A DNA stretch of 64,000 nucleotides. It comes from Bacteroidales bacterium (GTDB lineage Bacteria; Bacteroidota; Bacteroidia; Bacteroidales; Marinilabiliaceae). A model generated the notes under the pieces. The model worked only from the letters and a program-made list of their open reading frames with translations. It had not been told where the DNA came from and did no database searches. This document shows positions 52,677 to 63,500 of the stretch, one piece after another. The DNA is taken from contig JAKSLE010000008.1 in NCBI GenBank assembly GCA_024401365.1, forward strand, positions 62,001-126,000. Reading direction: 5' to 3'. The first letter of the stretch is position 1; every line of letters starts with the position of its first letter. A program made the position numbers and the translations under genes.

Positions 52677-53327
52677 TTACTTTTCCTTCAGGGCTAGGTA
52701 CGACTCTTTTATCAATCCCCAGCAACTTCCAATAAGTATTACAGCTATCGCCAGACTGACTACCGTGTCTATCAAATACCACCCAGTAAAATATATTAAT
52801 ATACCGGATATTACCACCCCTACACTCACCAGTGTATCCGCTAGCATATGCAGGTAGGCTCCTTTTCTGTTCAGATCGTCTTTATTCCCTCTGCTCAATA
52901 GCCATGTCGTAATTCCATTGACTATTATTCCTACTCCAGCAGTCCAACCTATTACAGCACCATCCATATACCCCGTACCCCCGTCCGTCAGTTTCTCTAC
53001 GCTTTCCCATATAATTGCAATAATGGCAATGGCCAACAACAATGCATTGACAAATGCTATCCACGATGCTTTGTGCCTAGCCTTTTCGCCATCTCGTTTT
53101 ACCAGCCAAAACGCAATAAGCGCTAACACTAATGCCAATACATCGCTGAGATTATGCCCCGCATCCGAAACTAGACCCATGGAGCCATTCCAAAATCCTA
53201 CTATAGCCTCTACTGCAACAAATACAAGGTTCAACCCTATAGACAACCCGTATACCTTGCCCATGCCTGCCTCTATCTTTAAGGCTTCTGCACCATGATG
53301 ATGCTCATGTTCGTGATGATGTCCCAT
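52677..53327 (-). CDS. Cation diffusion facilitator, zinc type, lacking the C-terminal domain
   Basis: 216 residues. A His-rich N-terminus (GHHHEHEHHHG) is followed by six membrane helices. The metal-site motifs SDAGHNLSD in helix 2 and HMLADTL in helix 5 give the HD-HD pattern of zinc (also Cd/Co) transporters. It ends right after helix 6 with YLALKEK, so the usual ~80-residue cytoplasmic dimerisation domain is absent. Divergent from the Fur-family gene with a shared palindrome, which suggests metal-responsive control. Confidence 0.9.
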   Translation of the reverse strand: MGHHHEHEHHHGAEALKIEAGMGKVYGLSIGLNLVFVAVEAIVGFWNGSMGLVSDAGHNLSDVLALVLALIAFWLVKRDGEKARHKASWIAFVNALLLAIAIIAIIWESVEKLTDGGTGYMDGAVIGWTAGVGIIVNGITTWLLSRGNKDDLNRKGAYLHMLADTLVSVGVVISGILIYFTGWYLIDTVVSLAIAVILIGSCWGLIKESYLALKEK

Positions 53328-53355
53328 ATATTCTATGTTTTATTGTTCAACGATG

Positions 53356-53363
53356 CAAAGCTA
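53356..53363 (-). promoter_or_regulatory. -7 box of the CDF gene
   Basis: The minus strand reads TAGCTTTG (TAnnTTTG), about 28 bp before the CDF start; the palindrome at 53376-53390 lies directly upstream, over the -33 region. Confidence 0.55.
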
Positions 53364-53375
53364 CCTACTCTCTAG

Positions 53376-53390
53376 TGCAACCGGGTTGCA
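53376..53390. promoter_or_regulatory. Fur-family operator candidate, TGCAACC-G-GGTTGCA
   Basis: Perfect 7-1-7 palindrome in the 109-bp region between the divergent CDF and Fur-family genes. It contains the -33 TTG (53386-53388) of the regulator promoter and covers the -33 area of the CDF promoter, so one bound dimer could control both. The 7-1-7 form is common for Fur-family boxes; its metal specificity cannot be read from this. Confidence 0.7.
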
Positions 53391-53416
53391 AATGTTCTGT
53401 AGTCATGTTATCTTTG
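53386..53416 (+). promoter_or_regulatory. Promoter of the Fur-family gene
   Basis: TTG (53386-53388), 20 bp, TATCTTTG (53409-53416); 20 bp before the start codon. Confidence 0.7.
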
Positions 53417-53436
53417 TGTAGAATGAGATTAAAAGC

Positions 53437-53877
53437 ATGGACACAAACCAACAGGTAATTGATATTTTGATGCACGGCGAGGTTCGACCAACTGCTAATC
53501 GTATAGTAGTAGCTCAGTTGCTAGCCGCTTCTTCTCGCCCCCTCTCGTTGTCGGAATTGGAGGATTTGTCCGATACTCTCGACAAGTCAACTATCTTTCG
53601 TACTCTTTCTTTGTTCCGCGACCACCATATAGTCCACGTAATTGATGATGGCTCTGCTTGCCCTCGATACGAACTGTGTGTTTGTCCCGAACATGAGGAT
53701 AATGACGACCGCCACGTGCATTTTTATTGCGAGCATTGCCACAAGTCATTCTGTCTCCATGATATACCTGTTCCCGACGTGTCCAACTTGTCTCTCCCCA
53801 AGGGATATAGAGCGACTTCCATTAATTATGTCATCAAGGGCATCTGCGCAGAATGCTCATCTCGTCACATAGAATAG
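53437..53877 (+). CDS. Fur-family metalloregulator (Zur-like)
   Basis: 146 residues. Winged helix (about 15-80: RPTANRIVVAQLLAASSRPLSLSELEDL, DKSTIFRTLSLFRDHHIV) and a metal-binding dimerisation domain with HVHFYCEHCHKSFCLHDI and a second Cys pair, GICAECS. The two CxxC pairs form the structural zinc site. Position opposite a zinc-type efflux gene suggests Zur- or zinc-efflux-type control, but PerR or Fur specificity cannot be excluded. Next gene is 36 bp downstream. Confidence 0.9.
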   Translation: MDTNQQVIDILMHGEVRPTANRIVVAQLLAASSRPLSLSELEDLSDTLDKSTIFRTLSLFRDHHIVHVIDDGSACPRYELCVCPEHEDNDDRHVHFYCEHCHKSFCLHDIPVPDVSNLSLPKGYRATSINYVIKGICAECSSRHIE

Positions 53878-53913
53878 ACATTTTTCACTATCTTTGAAAA
53901 AAACAATATCCTT

Positions 53914-54471
53914 ATGAGAAAGAATTTCGGAAGTAAGCCTTGGTGCTACCCAATGCCAGTATTTATTGTTGGCACATATGATGAGAATGGCAACCCTAAT
54001 GCAATGAACGCTGCTTGGGGTGGCATTGATTATGACGATCGCGTCAATATCTGTATGGGGGCCGACCATAAGACTACCCAGAATCTCAAGGCCAGCAAGG
54101 CATTCACTGTTAGCATGGGCACAGTAGACCAACTTGTAGCGTGTGATTACGTAGGCGTGGAGTCTGGCTTGAAAGCTGCCGACAAATGGCAGAAGACTGG
54201 CTGGCATGCCGAGAAAAGCGAATTTGTCAATGCCCCAGTTATCAAGGAGCTCCCTATGACAATGGAGTGCGAACTGGTAAGCTACGACGAGAAGGAGTGC
54301 CACCTGGTAGGCCGTATAGTCAACATCTCTGCCGATGAGTCTATCCTGACCGATGGCAAGATTGACGTATCTAAACTCCGCCCTATCTCCTTCGACCCAG
54401 TAAGCCACAGCTACCTCGAAGTCTCAACTAAAGTCGGCAACGCCTTCAAGGATGGCCTGAAATTGAAGTAA
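53914..54471 (+). CDS. Flavin reductase-like FMN-binding protein
   Basis: 185 residues. PMPVFIVGTYDENGNPNAMNAAWGGI is the split-barrel flavin reductase start; NICMGADHKTTQNLKASKAFTVSM and the late HSYLEVSTKVGNAFKDG fit the Bacteroidetes and archaeal FMN-binding subfamily. It probably reduces a flavin or another electron acceptor with NAD(P)H. Closely follows the Fur-family gene and may be cotranscribed. Confidence 0.88.
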   Translation: MRKNFGSKPWCYPMPVFIVGTYDENGNPNAMNAAWGGIDYDDRVNICMGADHKTTQNLKASKAFTVSMGTVDQLVACDYVGVESGLKAADKWQKTGWHAEKSEFVNAPVIKELPMTMECELVSYDEKECHLVGRIVNISADESILTDGKIDVSKLRPISFDPVSHSYLEVSTKVGNAFKDGLKLK

Positions 54472-54490
54472 TACTCTCAACATACAGAAT

Positions 54491-54522
54491 AACGGATAGC
54501 CCCAAAAGCTGTCCGTTTTTTT
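54491..54522 (+). terminator. Terminator after flavin reductase gene
   Basis: AACGGATAGC (54491-54500) pairs with GCTGTCCGTT (54508-54517), one T-G pair, then a T-run. Confidence 0.85.
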
Positions 54523-54555
54523 ATCTCTAATACCCCCATCAAAAATCATAATCCC

Positions 54556-55080
54556 TCACGCCGCTATCTTCCCTATCGCCTCAAAATATTCTTCTTCGTC
54601 CCCGAACTTCCTGTAATAGAATGGCGAAGCCTTGTCCATCTCTTCCCATTCTTTTGTATCACACAACTTGCTCATTACCAGTATATTCATCTCTCTCGTC
54701 TCTTCCTTCTTCTTCCCCAGTCGCCCGAGCCTAATTCTCCTCAACGCTTCCTCAAGCTCTATCCCATATTCTTTCAGCAAGCCATAAAAGTAAGAAACCG
54801 CTGCTCTGTGCCCTCCTTTTATCTTGTGCCTCTTGGCTTCTCGCTCCCAATGTCTCTTTTTGTTCCACTGCTTCAGTTCGTATGAGGCTAGTTTCTGCGC
54901 ATCGGCAAACATATCCCTACAGTTTCTCTGCTTCTTCGTTACCTCTACTCCTATCAAGAAATACCCACTGGGACAACGCTTTATATACACGCTCTTCCCC
55001 GTCAGCCTGGCTGAGCTATCCTTCCTGGCCGCCTTCCTCGCTATCGTAATGCACTTATGTACTATGCTGACTCTTGCCAC
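54556..55080 (-). CDS. Hypothetical basic protein
   Basis: 174 residues, strongly basic in the first two-thirds (KAARKDSSARLTGK, KKRHWEREAKRHKIKGGHRAA), with an acidic C-terminus. Mostly helical; no signal peptide or membrane segment. I do not recognise the family; the charge pattern suggests nucleic-acid binding. It lies at the border between conserved genes and the second accessory locus. Confidence 0.6.
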   Translation of the reverse strand: MARVSIVHKCITIARKAARKDSSARLTGKSVYIKRCPSGYFLIGVEVTKKQRNCRDMFADAQKLASYELKQWNKKRHWEREAKRHKIKGGHRAAVSYFYGLLKEYGIELEEALRRIRLGRLGKKKEETREMNILVMSKLCDTKEWEEMDKASPFYYRKFGDEEEYFEAIGKIAA

Positions 55081-55285
55081 TTCTCTTAAAAGTTATATTG
55101 ATAAAAATCCGACTGCAAATATAATACACCAACCCTAATTCCTACCATTCACATTAAAAAAAATTGCGAGCAAACATAGCCTTCTCTTATACTAGCAACT
55201 GCCTACCCATAGTCCAGCCACAATGTCGCCACTGTGTCAGATGGCTTCATTATCCCTGTTTCTTTACAATAGAAGAAAAAAAGAA

Positions 55286-55534
55286 TTATACACTATCATA
55301 CGCCCAAGCTACGATAATCAGAGTCCAAAATGAATTTTTAGCACCGAATCTTCGTTTGTTCAATCGGAAATGTGTAATCTCTATTTCGGTCGTCCTCCCT
55401 TCTGCCTTCAACTGAGCAATTTTCTCTTCAATATCCGCCTGCGAATTACCATTGAGCTGCTTCCAGGCTTCCTCTTGATAGTAGTTGGCTATCTCAAGTC
55501 CTGCATGGCGGCTTGCCGATAAGGACTTCAGCAT
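55286..55534 (-). pseudogene. Hypothetical gene fragment
   Basis: From ATG 55534 about 82 residues with coding-like composition (HAGLEIANYYQEEAWKQLN, DIEEKIAQLKAEG, THFRLNKRRFGAKN). No family recognised and no promoter visible. It is nearly head-to-head with a second fragment, so both are probably leftovers of genes displaced at this site. The flanking 55081-55285 shows no gene. Confidence 0.3.
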
Positions 55535-55541
55535 TACCAAT

Positions 55542-55694
55542 ATGCCGCTTTCTCAGAATGATTATGAGGTTATGCAGGAAGCCATAGATATGCTTCGACA
55601 GCTGGAGGATTTCAGCCAATTCAGCGAGATGAGCGATGTGGTGAGCCGACTTCAGGATAAACTGGCCATAGGTTCGGTTATTTTTGTTTGCTAA
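55542..55694 (+). pseudogene. Short hypothetical ORF or gene fragment
   Basis: ATG 55542 opens 50 codons (MPLSQNDYEVMQEAIDMLRQLE, then MSDVVSRLQDKLAIGS), helical and acidic, resembling the C-terminal part of a larger protein. It ends abruptly after IFVC. No family recognised. Confidence 0.3.
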
Positions 55695-56027
55695 AAACTA
55701 CTTACCTCCTCGAAAATGAAACATATTGAATATCAATATATTATGAAATTATGATACAAATATGGAGCATAAATATTAGTTGCCATACTACCGAAATGTT
55801 ACTGATATTTGCCTGTTATTGGAACAAAGATACAAGTATCTATCAATAAACCATAAGCCGCAAAATATGGATTAAGCAATATGGTGTAAAACAACTATTG
55901 TGATAGTAAAAATACACATCAGCAAATGTTATTCAAGTCCATTTATTGATTGTTTTGTCATTTATTTGCAACATTGCTATTTGTTATGCGTATAAAGACA
56001 TATTAATAAATAAAAAAATATTATTCT
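55695..56027. other. AT-rich leader of the second accessory locus
   Basis: No gene seen in 333 bp. Composition drops sharply to A/T-rich, as is common in front of horizontally acquired loci. No clean TAnnTTTG box was found. Confidence 0.4.
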
Positions 56028-56228
56028 ATGGAAACAAGACCATTAAATAGGATCAAAGTCGTACTGGCTGAAAAAATGGTTTCCAATAAGGAATTGGCAG
56101 AGAAACTAGGAAAAGACCCTGCGACTATTTCGAAATGGGTGACAAATACGTCCCAGCCTTCATTGGAGAATCTTATTGAGATTGCCAGATGTCTTGATTG
56201 CGAAATTAATGATCTTGTTAGAAAATAA
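56028..56228 (+). CDS. Cro/C1-type helix-turn-helix regulator
   Basis: 66 residues, essentially one HTH_3 domain: [45 protein letters not shown]. Such single-domain regulators often open restriction-modification or defence operons in Bacteroidetes and act as controller proteins that delay nuclease expression. The helicase gene follows after 13 bp. Confidence 0.9.
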   Translation: METRPLNRIKVVLAEKMVSNKELAEKLGKDPATISKWVTNTSQPSLENLIEIARCLDCEINDLVRK

Positions 56229-56241
56229 AAAGAGGTGCAAC

Positions 56242-59034
56242 ATGATAAACTATTCTCCAGGACAACGAATAACTGTCCGTGGTGAGGATTTTCTCATCAC
56301 TCGCGTGGAACGCAACCTTAATGGTGCGCACCTCATTTATGTAAAAGGATTAAGCGAATTGGTTCGTAATCATAGTTTTGTTTTCGACACCGATTTGGAC
56401 AAAAATATAGAAATAGTAAGTTCTTCTAATTCTGTTTTAGTTGGCGACGATGATCCTCGTTGGCGTAAGACTAGATTGCTGATAGAAACTGCTTTGCGTA
56501 GTAATGCATACTTTTCAAATAAGATTACTGTAGCGCATAATGGTGCATTTGATGTTGCTGAGTATCAAATGACTCCAACATTGAAGGCCTTTGAGTTGCC
56601 AAGACCGCGTTTGCTTATTGCTGATGGTGTCGGTTTGGGAAAGACTATCGAAGTCGGAATTTTCCTTGCTGAAATGATTCGTCGTGGTCGTGGCAAGCGT
56701 ATTTTAGTGTGTGCATTAAAAAGTATTTTGGCGCAGTTTCAGGAGGAAATATGGAATAGATTCGCTATTCCTCTTGTACGCCTAGATAGTCTTGGCGTTG
56801 CTAAGATTCAGAATGAGATTCCACTCAACAAGAATCCATTTGACTATTACGACAAGACCATCATATCTATCGATACACTCAAGAATAATGGTCGTTTTCG
56901 TGCCTGGCTCGAGAAGACTCATTGGGATATTATCGTTATAGACGAATGCCATAAGGTAGCCAACGACGAGAGTCTGCGTGGCGATTTGGCGCAGTTCCTT
57001 GCACAGAAGTGCGACTCGATGATTCTTACTTCTGCAACGCCTCATAATGGTTCAGCCGAATCGTTTGCCAATCTTATGCGTATGCTCGAACCTATCTCCA
57101 TTCCTAGAAATGGTGAATATACAAAGGAGCATGTAATGCCATATTATGTTCGACGATTCAAGAATGACATTGCTGATGAGCGCATACGTAGCCAGTTTCA
57201 AGAGCGTAAGGTGGTTTCTTTGGATGTGAAACTGACTCCACAGGAAGAAAACGTTTTGAGCATGCAACATGCTGAGTTTGTGAACTTGAACAATAGTGCC
57301 ACTCACGATCCTTTGTTTGCTCTGACAGTGTTTAAGAGCTTTTTGTCGTCTCCAATGGCGGCATTAAAAACCTTGGAGGAGCGACAGAAAAAGGATGAGA
57401 ACAGTGAATTGGAGAGTATTATTGCGGATGTAGAAGCCCTTGTGACTTTCCGCATTGACTCAAGATACGAAGCGCTAAAGACAAAACTCCTGGACATTTG
57501 GTCAAAGAACAAGCAAGAGCGTATTGTAATCTTCACCGAGCGTATTGTTACAATGAAGTATCTTGCAGAGCGTATCATGAAAGAGTTCGGCTTGAATAGC
57601 GATCAAGTGAAGCGTTTCGATGGCTCACTATCTGACACAGAGCAGGAGGAAATGGTAAGCGATTTTGCAAAAGAAGATAGCAAAGTTCGTGTATTCATCT
57701 CCAGCGATAGTGGTAGCCAAGGTGTCAACCTTCACTACTTCTGCCATATCATGTTCAATTATGACATACCATGGAGCCTCATTACACTAGAACAGCGTAA
57801 TGGACGTATTGATCGTTATGGTCAGAAACAGACACCTGTGATTTATTACCTTGTGGCTAAGAGTGAACGAGAGGATCTTAAGACAGATTTCCGTATCATC
57901 GATAAGCTTCGTGATAAGGAGCAGGAGGTACACGACACTCTTGGCGATGCTATGAGCGTCATGGAGCTCTATAATGTGCAGAAGGAGGAGAAGGCCATTG
58001 GTGATATGCTTCAGGGTAAGAGAGATACGGATGTCATAGAGCCAGAGCCACAGCGACGTCGTCGTCCAATGGGCTTTAAGAAAGATGTTGAAAAAACTCC
58101 TGCCAAGGAACGCCTGTCGGAAAACATTTTTGAACCTCGTTTTTCGCTCTACAAGGAAGATATGGACTTTTACAAGGACCTGTTTGATGAACTCGAGGCA
58201 ATCGGTAGCATTAAGCATGGAGATGTAACCCTACGTGACGAAGCTACAGTTCCCTACGTCGAGATTAAGAATAATCAGGAATTACGTGAGGTACTGTATG
58301 ATATACCATCAGAGGCATTCCCTCAAGACAATATATTCCGTTTGGCTACCGACAAGGCATGGCTCAACAAGTCGATAGCTGAGTCACGTAAGAGCACGAA
58401 GAGTGGTTGGAGCAAATTTTTGCCTCTCTATGACTTGCATCCCATTATTCAGTATCTGCTTACAAAGTTCACGGCTTCATTGCCTAAGACCCAAGCTATG
58501 TCTGTTCGTTCAACTGGACTCACTAGAGGTATGAGTTATTATCTGTTCTATGGTAGCCATTGCAATGGGTTGGGGCAAAATCTCGTTAGCAAATTCTTTG
58601 TCGTGCCACTGAATACTGCAGGTGAAGTCAAGGAGGCACCTATGTCATTCCATGATTTTTGCGAGAAATATTCCATCCAGACGGGCTTCATGCATGGCTC
58701 GTCAAACAATAGTGATATAGATACCTTGCAAGCTAATTTGGAGCAGGCAATTCTATTTGGATTAAGCTACATGTATAATGCGCAGAATAAGACGAGTGCT
58801 GATATGGAGAAACAGTTGAATATTTACAAGAAGAAACTGTCTGAGTGGGCAGATATTGCAAATTCACTGTTCCCCGACGAAGATGTGACGATAACTCGTA
58901 CAAATCAATATAAGAAAGAGAAAGAAGAGATTCAGAAGATAACGGACAAATCAAGTCAGTTCTATCAAGATCTATTCTCTCTTGACGAAGCTGATCCATA
59001 TATGCGCCTGCTTGCTGTTTTTCATAACATCTGA
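56242..59034 (+). CDS. SNF2-type helicase-related protein
   Basis: 930 residues from ATG 56242, chosen because the AGAGGTG ribosome site precedes it and the longer frame from 56176 would overlap the regulator gene. Superfamily II ATPase: Walker [12 protein letters not shown] (about 128-138), Walker B VIDECHK (about 235), motif III TSATPHN, and a C-terminal helicase lobe with [14 protein letters not shown] and [13 protein letters not shown] (motifs V and VI, about 490-525). It is HepA/SNF2-like, a DNA translocase rather than a strand-separating enzyme. DrmD of class 1 DISARM is a protein of this kind. Followed after 13 bp by the AlbA_2 gene. Confidence 0.9.
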   Translation: MINYSPGQRITVRGEDFLITRVERNLNGAHLIYVKGLSELVRNHSFVFDTDLDKNIEIVSSSNSVLVGDDDPRWRKTRLLIETALRSNAYFSNKITVAHNGAFDVAEYQMTPTLKAFELPRPRLLIADGVGLGKTIEVGIFLAEMIRRGRGKRILVCALKSILAQFQEEIWNRFAIPLVRLDSLGVAKIQNEIPLNKNPFDYYDKTIISIDTLKNNGRFRAWLEKTHWDIIVIDECHKVANDESLRGDLAQFLAQKCDSMILTSATPHNGSAESFANLMRMLEPISIPRNGEYTKEHVMPYYVRRFKNDIADERIRSQFQERKVVSLDVKLTPQEENVLSMQHAEFVNLNNSATHDPLFALTVFKSFLSSPMAALKTLEERQKKDENSELESIIADVEALVTFRIDSRYEALKTKLLDIWSKNKQERIVIFTERIVTMKYLAERIMKEFGLNSDQVKRFDGSLSDTEQEEMVSDFAKEDSKVRVFISSDSGSQGVNLHYFCHIMFNYDIPWSLITLEQRNGRIDRYGQKQTPVIYYLVAKSEREDLKTDFRIIDKLRDKEQEVHDTLGDAMSVMELYNVQKEEKAIGDMLQGKRDTDVIEPEPQRRRRPMGFKKDVEKTPAKERLSENIFEPRFSLYKEDMDFYKDLFDELEAIGSIKHGDVTLRDEATVPYVEIKNNQELREVLYDIPSEAFPQDNIFRLATDKAWLNKSIAESRKSTKSGWSKFLPLYDLHPIIQYLLTKFTASLPKTQAMSVRSTGLTRGMSYYLFYGSHCNGLGQNLVSKFFVVPLNTAGEVKEAPMSFHDFCEKYSIQTGFMHGSSNNSDIDTLQANLEQAILFGLSYMYNAQNKTSADMEKQLNIYKKKLSEWADIANSLFPDEDVTITRTNQYKKEKEEIQKITDKSSQFYQDLFSLDEADPYMRLLAVFHNI

Positions 59035-59047
59035 CTTTTAAACAAAA

Positions 59048-60553
59048 ATGAAAATATCTGCCGAACAAATAAAACTCTGGATTACTGAGGGTGAACACAT
59101 TTCTATGGAGTTCAAACGTTCACGCAAGTCGCTATCACGCTCAGCCTTCGATTCTATCTGCGCAATGCTCAACCGTGCAGGTGGTCACATTCTGCTTGGA
59201 GTCGAGGACGATGGAACAATTGAGGGTGTTGAGGATGCCAAGCAACAACAGGCGACACTCATCAAGGATATGAATAATGAGCAGCTGATTCGTCCTGCTA
59301 TCTTTATGAACAATGAGATTGTGTCAGTTGATGGCAAGGATGTGATATGTATTACAGTGCCAGAGAGCAGACATATTCATACCTACAAAGGAAATATCTG
59401 GGACAGAAATGGTGAAGGCGATTTCATCGTTAAGAGTGATGATGCCATAGCTATGATGGCTATACGCAAGCAAGATGGCTCTAGCGAAAATCGAGTTTAT
59501 CCGCAACTGCGTTTCGAAGACTTCGACCCTGCCACTTTTACATATATGCGCAAGGAGATAGCACGTCGTAATCCTCATCATGCATGGCTATCCATGACTG
59601 ATGATGAGATACTGCGTTCTCGTCGTATGTATCTGCGTGATCGGGAAGGCAATGAAGGATACACCATGGCTGCTGCATTGCTCTTTGGAGGTCCAATGGC
59701 ATTGGGCATTGCTGGCAGAAACTGCGTGTCCGATTTGCTATATCGCACCAAGCCAGACATGGTGCTTTACGATGATCGTCTAAAACTAGATTGTAACATA
59801 CTCCAAGCATATAGTCAGATTTTTCAGTTCTGCGAGAAACATCTCGATGAGAAACCATATATCGGCAGTGACGGACAGCGTATCAGTCTGCGTAACGCTA
59901 TTATGCGTGAGTGGATTATCAACTTCCTCATCCACCGTGAATATGCCAATCCGTCTATTGCACGACTTATTATCACTCCGCAGAGCATCATGTCTGAGAA
60001 TGCCAACCGCCCTCGCTACAACATGCATATCACGGTTGACCAGCTTCTCCCATTCCCAAAGAATCCTATCATAGCCAGCGTATTTCGCGAGATGGGATGG
60101 ATAGAAGAGGTTGGTGCAGGTGCTACCACTTTCAAGAACTACTGTCCGCTGTTCTACGCAGGTCTTATGCCAGAGATAGAGGACGGTGATGATTTCCGCT
60201 GTACATTGAGGCTATATAAAGAAGAAAGTATCCAAGAAAGTAACCAAGATGACCATGTAAATGAACCTGTAGATAGTGAAAGCAACCAAGGTGACGGATT
60301 AAATGACGGATTAAATGACGGATTAAATGACGGATTAAATTTATTATCATCTGAGGAGCACAACATTGTTATGTTGTTACTTAAATCGCCATCGATTACT
60401 TATGCTGATTTAGTAGATGTCACCAAGCAATCAGACTCTACAATTACACGAATTCTTCGCCATCTTCGTCAACTCGGCATTCTCTCACGTAACGGCTCTA
60501 AAAAGACCGGCACCTGGGTAGTTTCCGAAAAATATAAACGTCCTAAGAAATAA
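59048..60553 (+). CDS. AlbA_2/Schlafen-domain protein with ATPase-like and winged-helix regions
   Basis: 501 residues. The N-terminal AlbA_2 domain (about 15-130) has SMEFKRSRKSLSRS and AMLNRAGGHILLGVEDDG. A central HATPase_c_4-like region includes NFLIHREYANPSIARLIITP and GWIEEVGAGATTFKNYCP. A repeat linker (DGLN four times, about 416-431) and a C-terminal winged helix (ITYADLVDVTKQSDSTITRILRHLRQLGIL) follow. Often annotated as ATP-binding DNA-binding regulator; the AlbA_2 fold is also that of Schlafen nucleases. Sits between helicase and methyltransferase with 13- and 6-bp gaps, so it is part of that system. Confidence 0.88.
   Translation: MKISAEQIKLWITEGEHISMEFKRSRKSLSRSAFDSICAMLNRAGGHILLGVEDDGTIEGVEDAKQQQATLIKDMNNEQLIRPAIFMNNEIVSVDGKDVICITVPESRHIHTYKGNIWDRNGEGDFIVKSDDAIAMMAIRKQDGSSENRVYPQLRFEDFDPATFTYMRKEIARRNPHHAWLSMTDDEILRSRRMYLRDREGNEGYTMAAALLFGGPMALGIAGRNCVSDLLYRTKPDMVLYDDRLKLDCNILQAYSQIFQFCEKHLDEKPYIGSDGQRISLRNAIMREWIINFLIHREYANPSIARLIITPQSIMSENANRPRYNMHITVDQLLPFPKNPIIASVFREMGWIEEVGAGATTFKNYCPLFYAGLMPEIEDGDDFRCTLRLYKEESIQESNQDDHVNEPVDSESNQGDGLNDGLNDGLNDGLNLLSSEEHNIVMLLLKSPSITYADLVDVTKQSDSTITRILRHLRQLGILSRNGSKKTGTWVVSEKYKRPKK
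60293..60340 (+). repeat. Four in-frame 12-bp repeats (GACGGATTAAAT)
   Basis: Four identical units encode (DGLN)x4 in the linker before the winged helix of the AlbA_2 protein. Exact identity at DNA level suggests recent slippage; any change of copy number keeps the reading frame. Confidence 0.95.
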
Positions 60554-60559
60554 CACATC

Positions 60560-63500
60560 ATGGCAGAAAATATAACATACAGGTTCATACAAAATGTCGG
60601 TGATTATTTTCCTTCGGGCTATTTTACCGATGATTTCGTTGCCAAGGTGCAGAATTGCGCAGGACGCAGCAGTGAAGAAATGCAGGCGTTGTGCAGTCCA
60701 TATGTGCAAATCAGAGGAGAATATGAAGAGTACAAGAACTTCATTATCAATGGTCGTGCCCGTATCGAAGATAAGATCAAACACACTCATGATTGGCATA
60801 CGACCTTGCTTAAGAAGTTGGGATATGACACCAATAATGCATATCAGGAAGCCTACGTGGTTAAAGAGGGGGGCAATGATTCTCCTACTGAAATCATTCC
60901 AGTTCGCCATATAATCAGAAGTGGAGATCAGGTCTCTATGCTTATCATGGAGATGCAGAACCTGATAACCATAAACGATAATGAGCCAGATGGACTCTTC
61001 AAACAGCAGTATGAGGATGATCGTACCTCTGGCCAGCAGCGTTATTATGGTGGTCAGTGGAAGCAGGTAATCCCAGCCATGTATCTTGATCGCGAGAAGT
61101 ATCATTTCTCTCCTGCTATCATCAACAAGGCTATTACTCAGATTTTCCTCATGCCAGAGGAACGTCGTCCGCACTATGTGTTGATGCTTGCTGGCAACAC
61201 CGTGTTCCTGCTTGATCAGGATAAGTGGGCTCGTGGCTCATATCTTCAGTTCTCGCTTGATGACCTGTATTTCCAGGGACAGATCAAGAATTATCGTCTG
61301 CATTACGCACTCTTCCATTTGCTCTGCTGCAAGGAAACACTTGCCGCAGATGGTCAGACCGTTCTTATGGACACTCTCATCGAAGAGAGTTACAAGAACG
61401 CTTACGAAGTAACCAAGGACTTGAAGGAAGGTGTAATCTTTGCTGTCGAGACTCTTGCTAACGAGGCTTTATACTACATGCGCAATGTCGTGAACATGCC
61501 TTTTGGAAAGTATAATAAGGAAACTGGCATTTACGATGAGACGGATGATAGCTTTGAGGCAGAAGTTAAGGATGATTGCTTGACTATCATCTACCGTCTG
61601 CTGTTCCTCTTCTATGCCGAAAGCCGTGAAGAGTTGGAGATTCTGCCTGTTGGTGACGAAGTTTATAAGCTTGGTTACTCTTTGGAGTCATTGCGCGACC
61701 TCGAAATGATGCGTCTCAACTCACAGGCAAGTCGTGATGGTTATTTCTTCGATGATAGTATTCTGCATCTGTTCGGTTTGCTTGCTAATGGCCATCATGT
61801 AACCGATAAGGTCAACAACAAGAGTTTCCGAGTACGTCCTATTGATTCCCCTCTTTTCAACAACAAGAATCTCCACCATCTTGGTGATGTCCGCTTCCGA
61901 AATATCAAGTGGCAGGAGGTCATTAAGGCACTGTCTCTTTCAAAGAAAAGGAACTATTGTGGACGTATCAGTTATGCCAACCTGGGTGTAAACCAGTTGG
62001 GTAGCGTATATGAGAGCTTGCTTGCTTTCCGAGGTTTTTATGCTGAGGAGGACTACATCGAGGTTCATAAGGCAAACGAACCACAAGATGGTACTTTCCT
62101 CGTGCCATACAGCCGTATGGGTGACTTCGACATCAGCGAGGTGCTTACAAATCCAGAGACAGGAGCTCCACAGATTCTGCCAAAGGGAACCTTTGTCTAT
62201 CGCCTGAATGGACGTGACCGTCAGAAGTCTGCCAGCTACTATACACCAGAGGTTCTGACTCGTAGCACGGTAAAATACACGTTGAAGTCTATCATTGATG
62301 ACGTGCGTGACAACAAGCGCAAGGCAACAGAACTCCTTGAACTGAAGATTCTGGAGCCAGCAATGGGTGCAGCAGCTTTCCAGAATGAGGTAATCAACCA
62401 ACTTGCGGAGGCTTACCTTCTTCATCAGCAACGTCAACAGCGTGAGGCAGGTTTGAGCAATTGGCGTATTTCGCCTGACCAGTACCGCAATGAGTTGCAG
62501 AAGGTCAAAGCCTATATTGCTACCCATAATGTCTATGGCGTTGACTTAAACCCAACAGCAGTTGAGCTTGGTAAGCTTTCTTTGTGGCTGAATGTAATCC
62601 ACAAGGACATGGAAACTCCGTTCTTCGCTAACCGTATCTGTGTGGGTAATGCTGTGATTGGTGCTTGGTTGAAAGTGTATAGCAAGAATGAGTTCTATGG
62701 CATCTCAGAGCGATATGGTGCAAAGCTGAAGCCTAACAAGTGGTGGGAGAAAGCACCTCACAAGGTTAAGTTCTTCGCGAACCGTGTCAATCGCTCTGTC
62801 AATGATGTGTATCATTTCCTCCTTCCTGATGCAAACATGCTCGGTGTCCGTAGTATCAAGGAACAGAAGAAGGAACATCCAACTGAAGAAAATCGTATGG
62901 CTGCTATCCTTAAAGACTGGACAGCACCTATTGCGTCATACGATTTCCAGATCCTCCAGCGTCTTTCGGCTAAGATTGACATCTTGCTAAAGGATTACTT
63001 CTCCGACCAGATTTCTATCGAGAAATATACCAATAACCGTCGTGAGATATGGGATGGTATCGACCACTCCAACCAAGAATCCCTTTTCAAGGAAGAGGAA
63101 CAAGCTGAGTCTTATGCTCGTAAGCAGACACTCTTCGATACTCGTTACGGACATGACAATGCCTATCGTAAGTTAAAACTGGCGATGGACTATTGGTGTT
63201 CGCTATGGTTCTGGGAGTACAAAGATGCAGATAGTCTTCCTACCCGTCAGGAGTATTGGGCTGACATCGAAGCTCTTCTTGATGTGGATGACGAAAAACT
63301 CGACAACAGGACTCGTAAAGCACTGGAACGTACTGGAATGGTGTCTGATGACACAGATGTAGAATACAATCGTATCTCTGAAGACGAGTCTCAGATTGTA
63401 GCCAAGACGCAGGAGGAGATGCTTACTGCTGCTCATGGCAAGACCAACCTTTTCTCAGATGATGATCCGCTTCGTTTGAAGATTGTCTGTCGCCTTGCAG

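Noticed and set aside
56176..56241. Upstream start for the helicase gene
   Set aside because: It would overlap the HTH gene in another frame; ATG 56242 has a ribosome site and begins a typical N-terminus.
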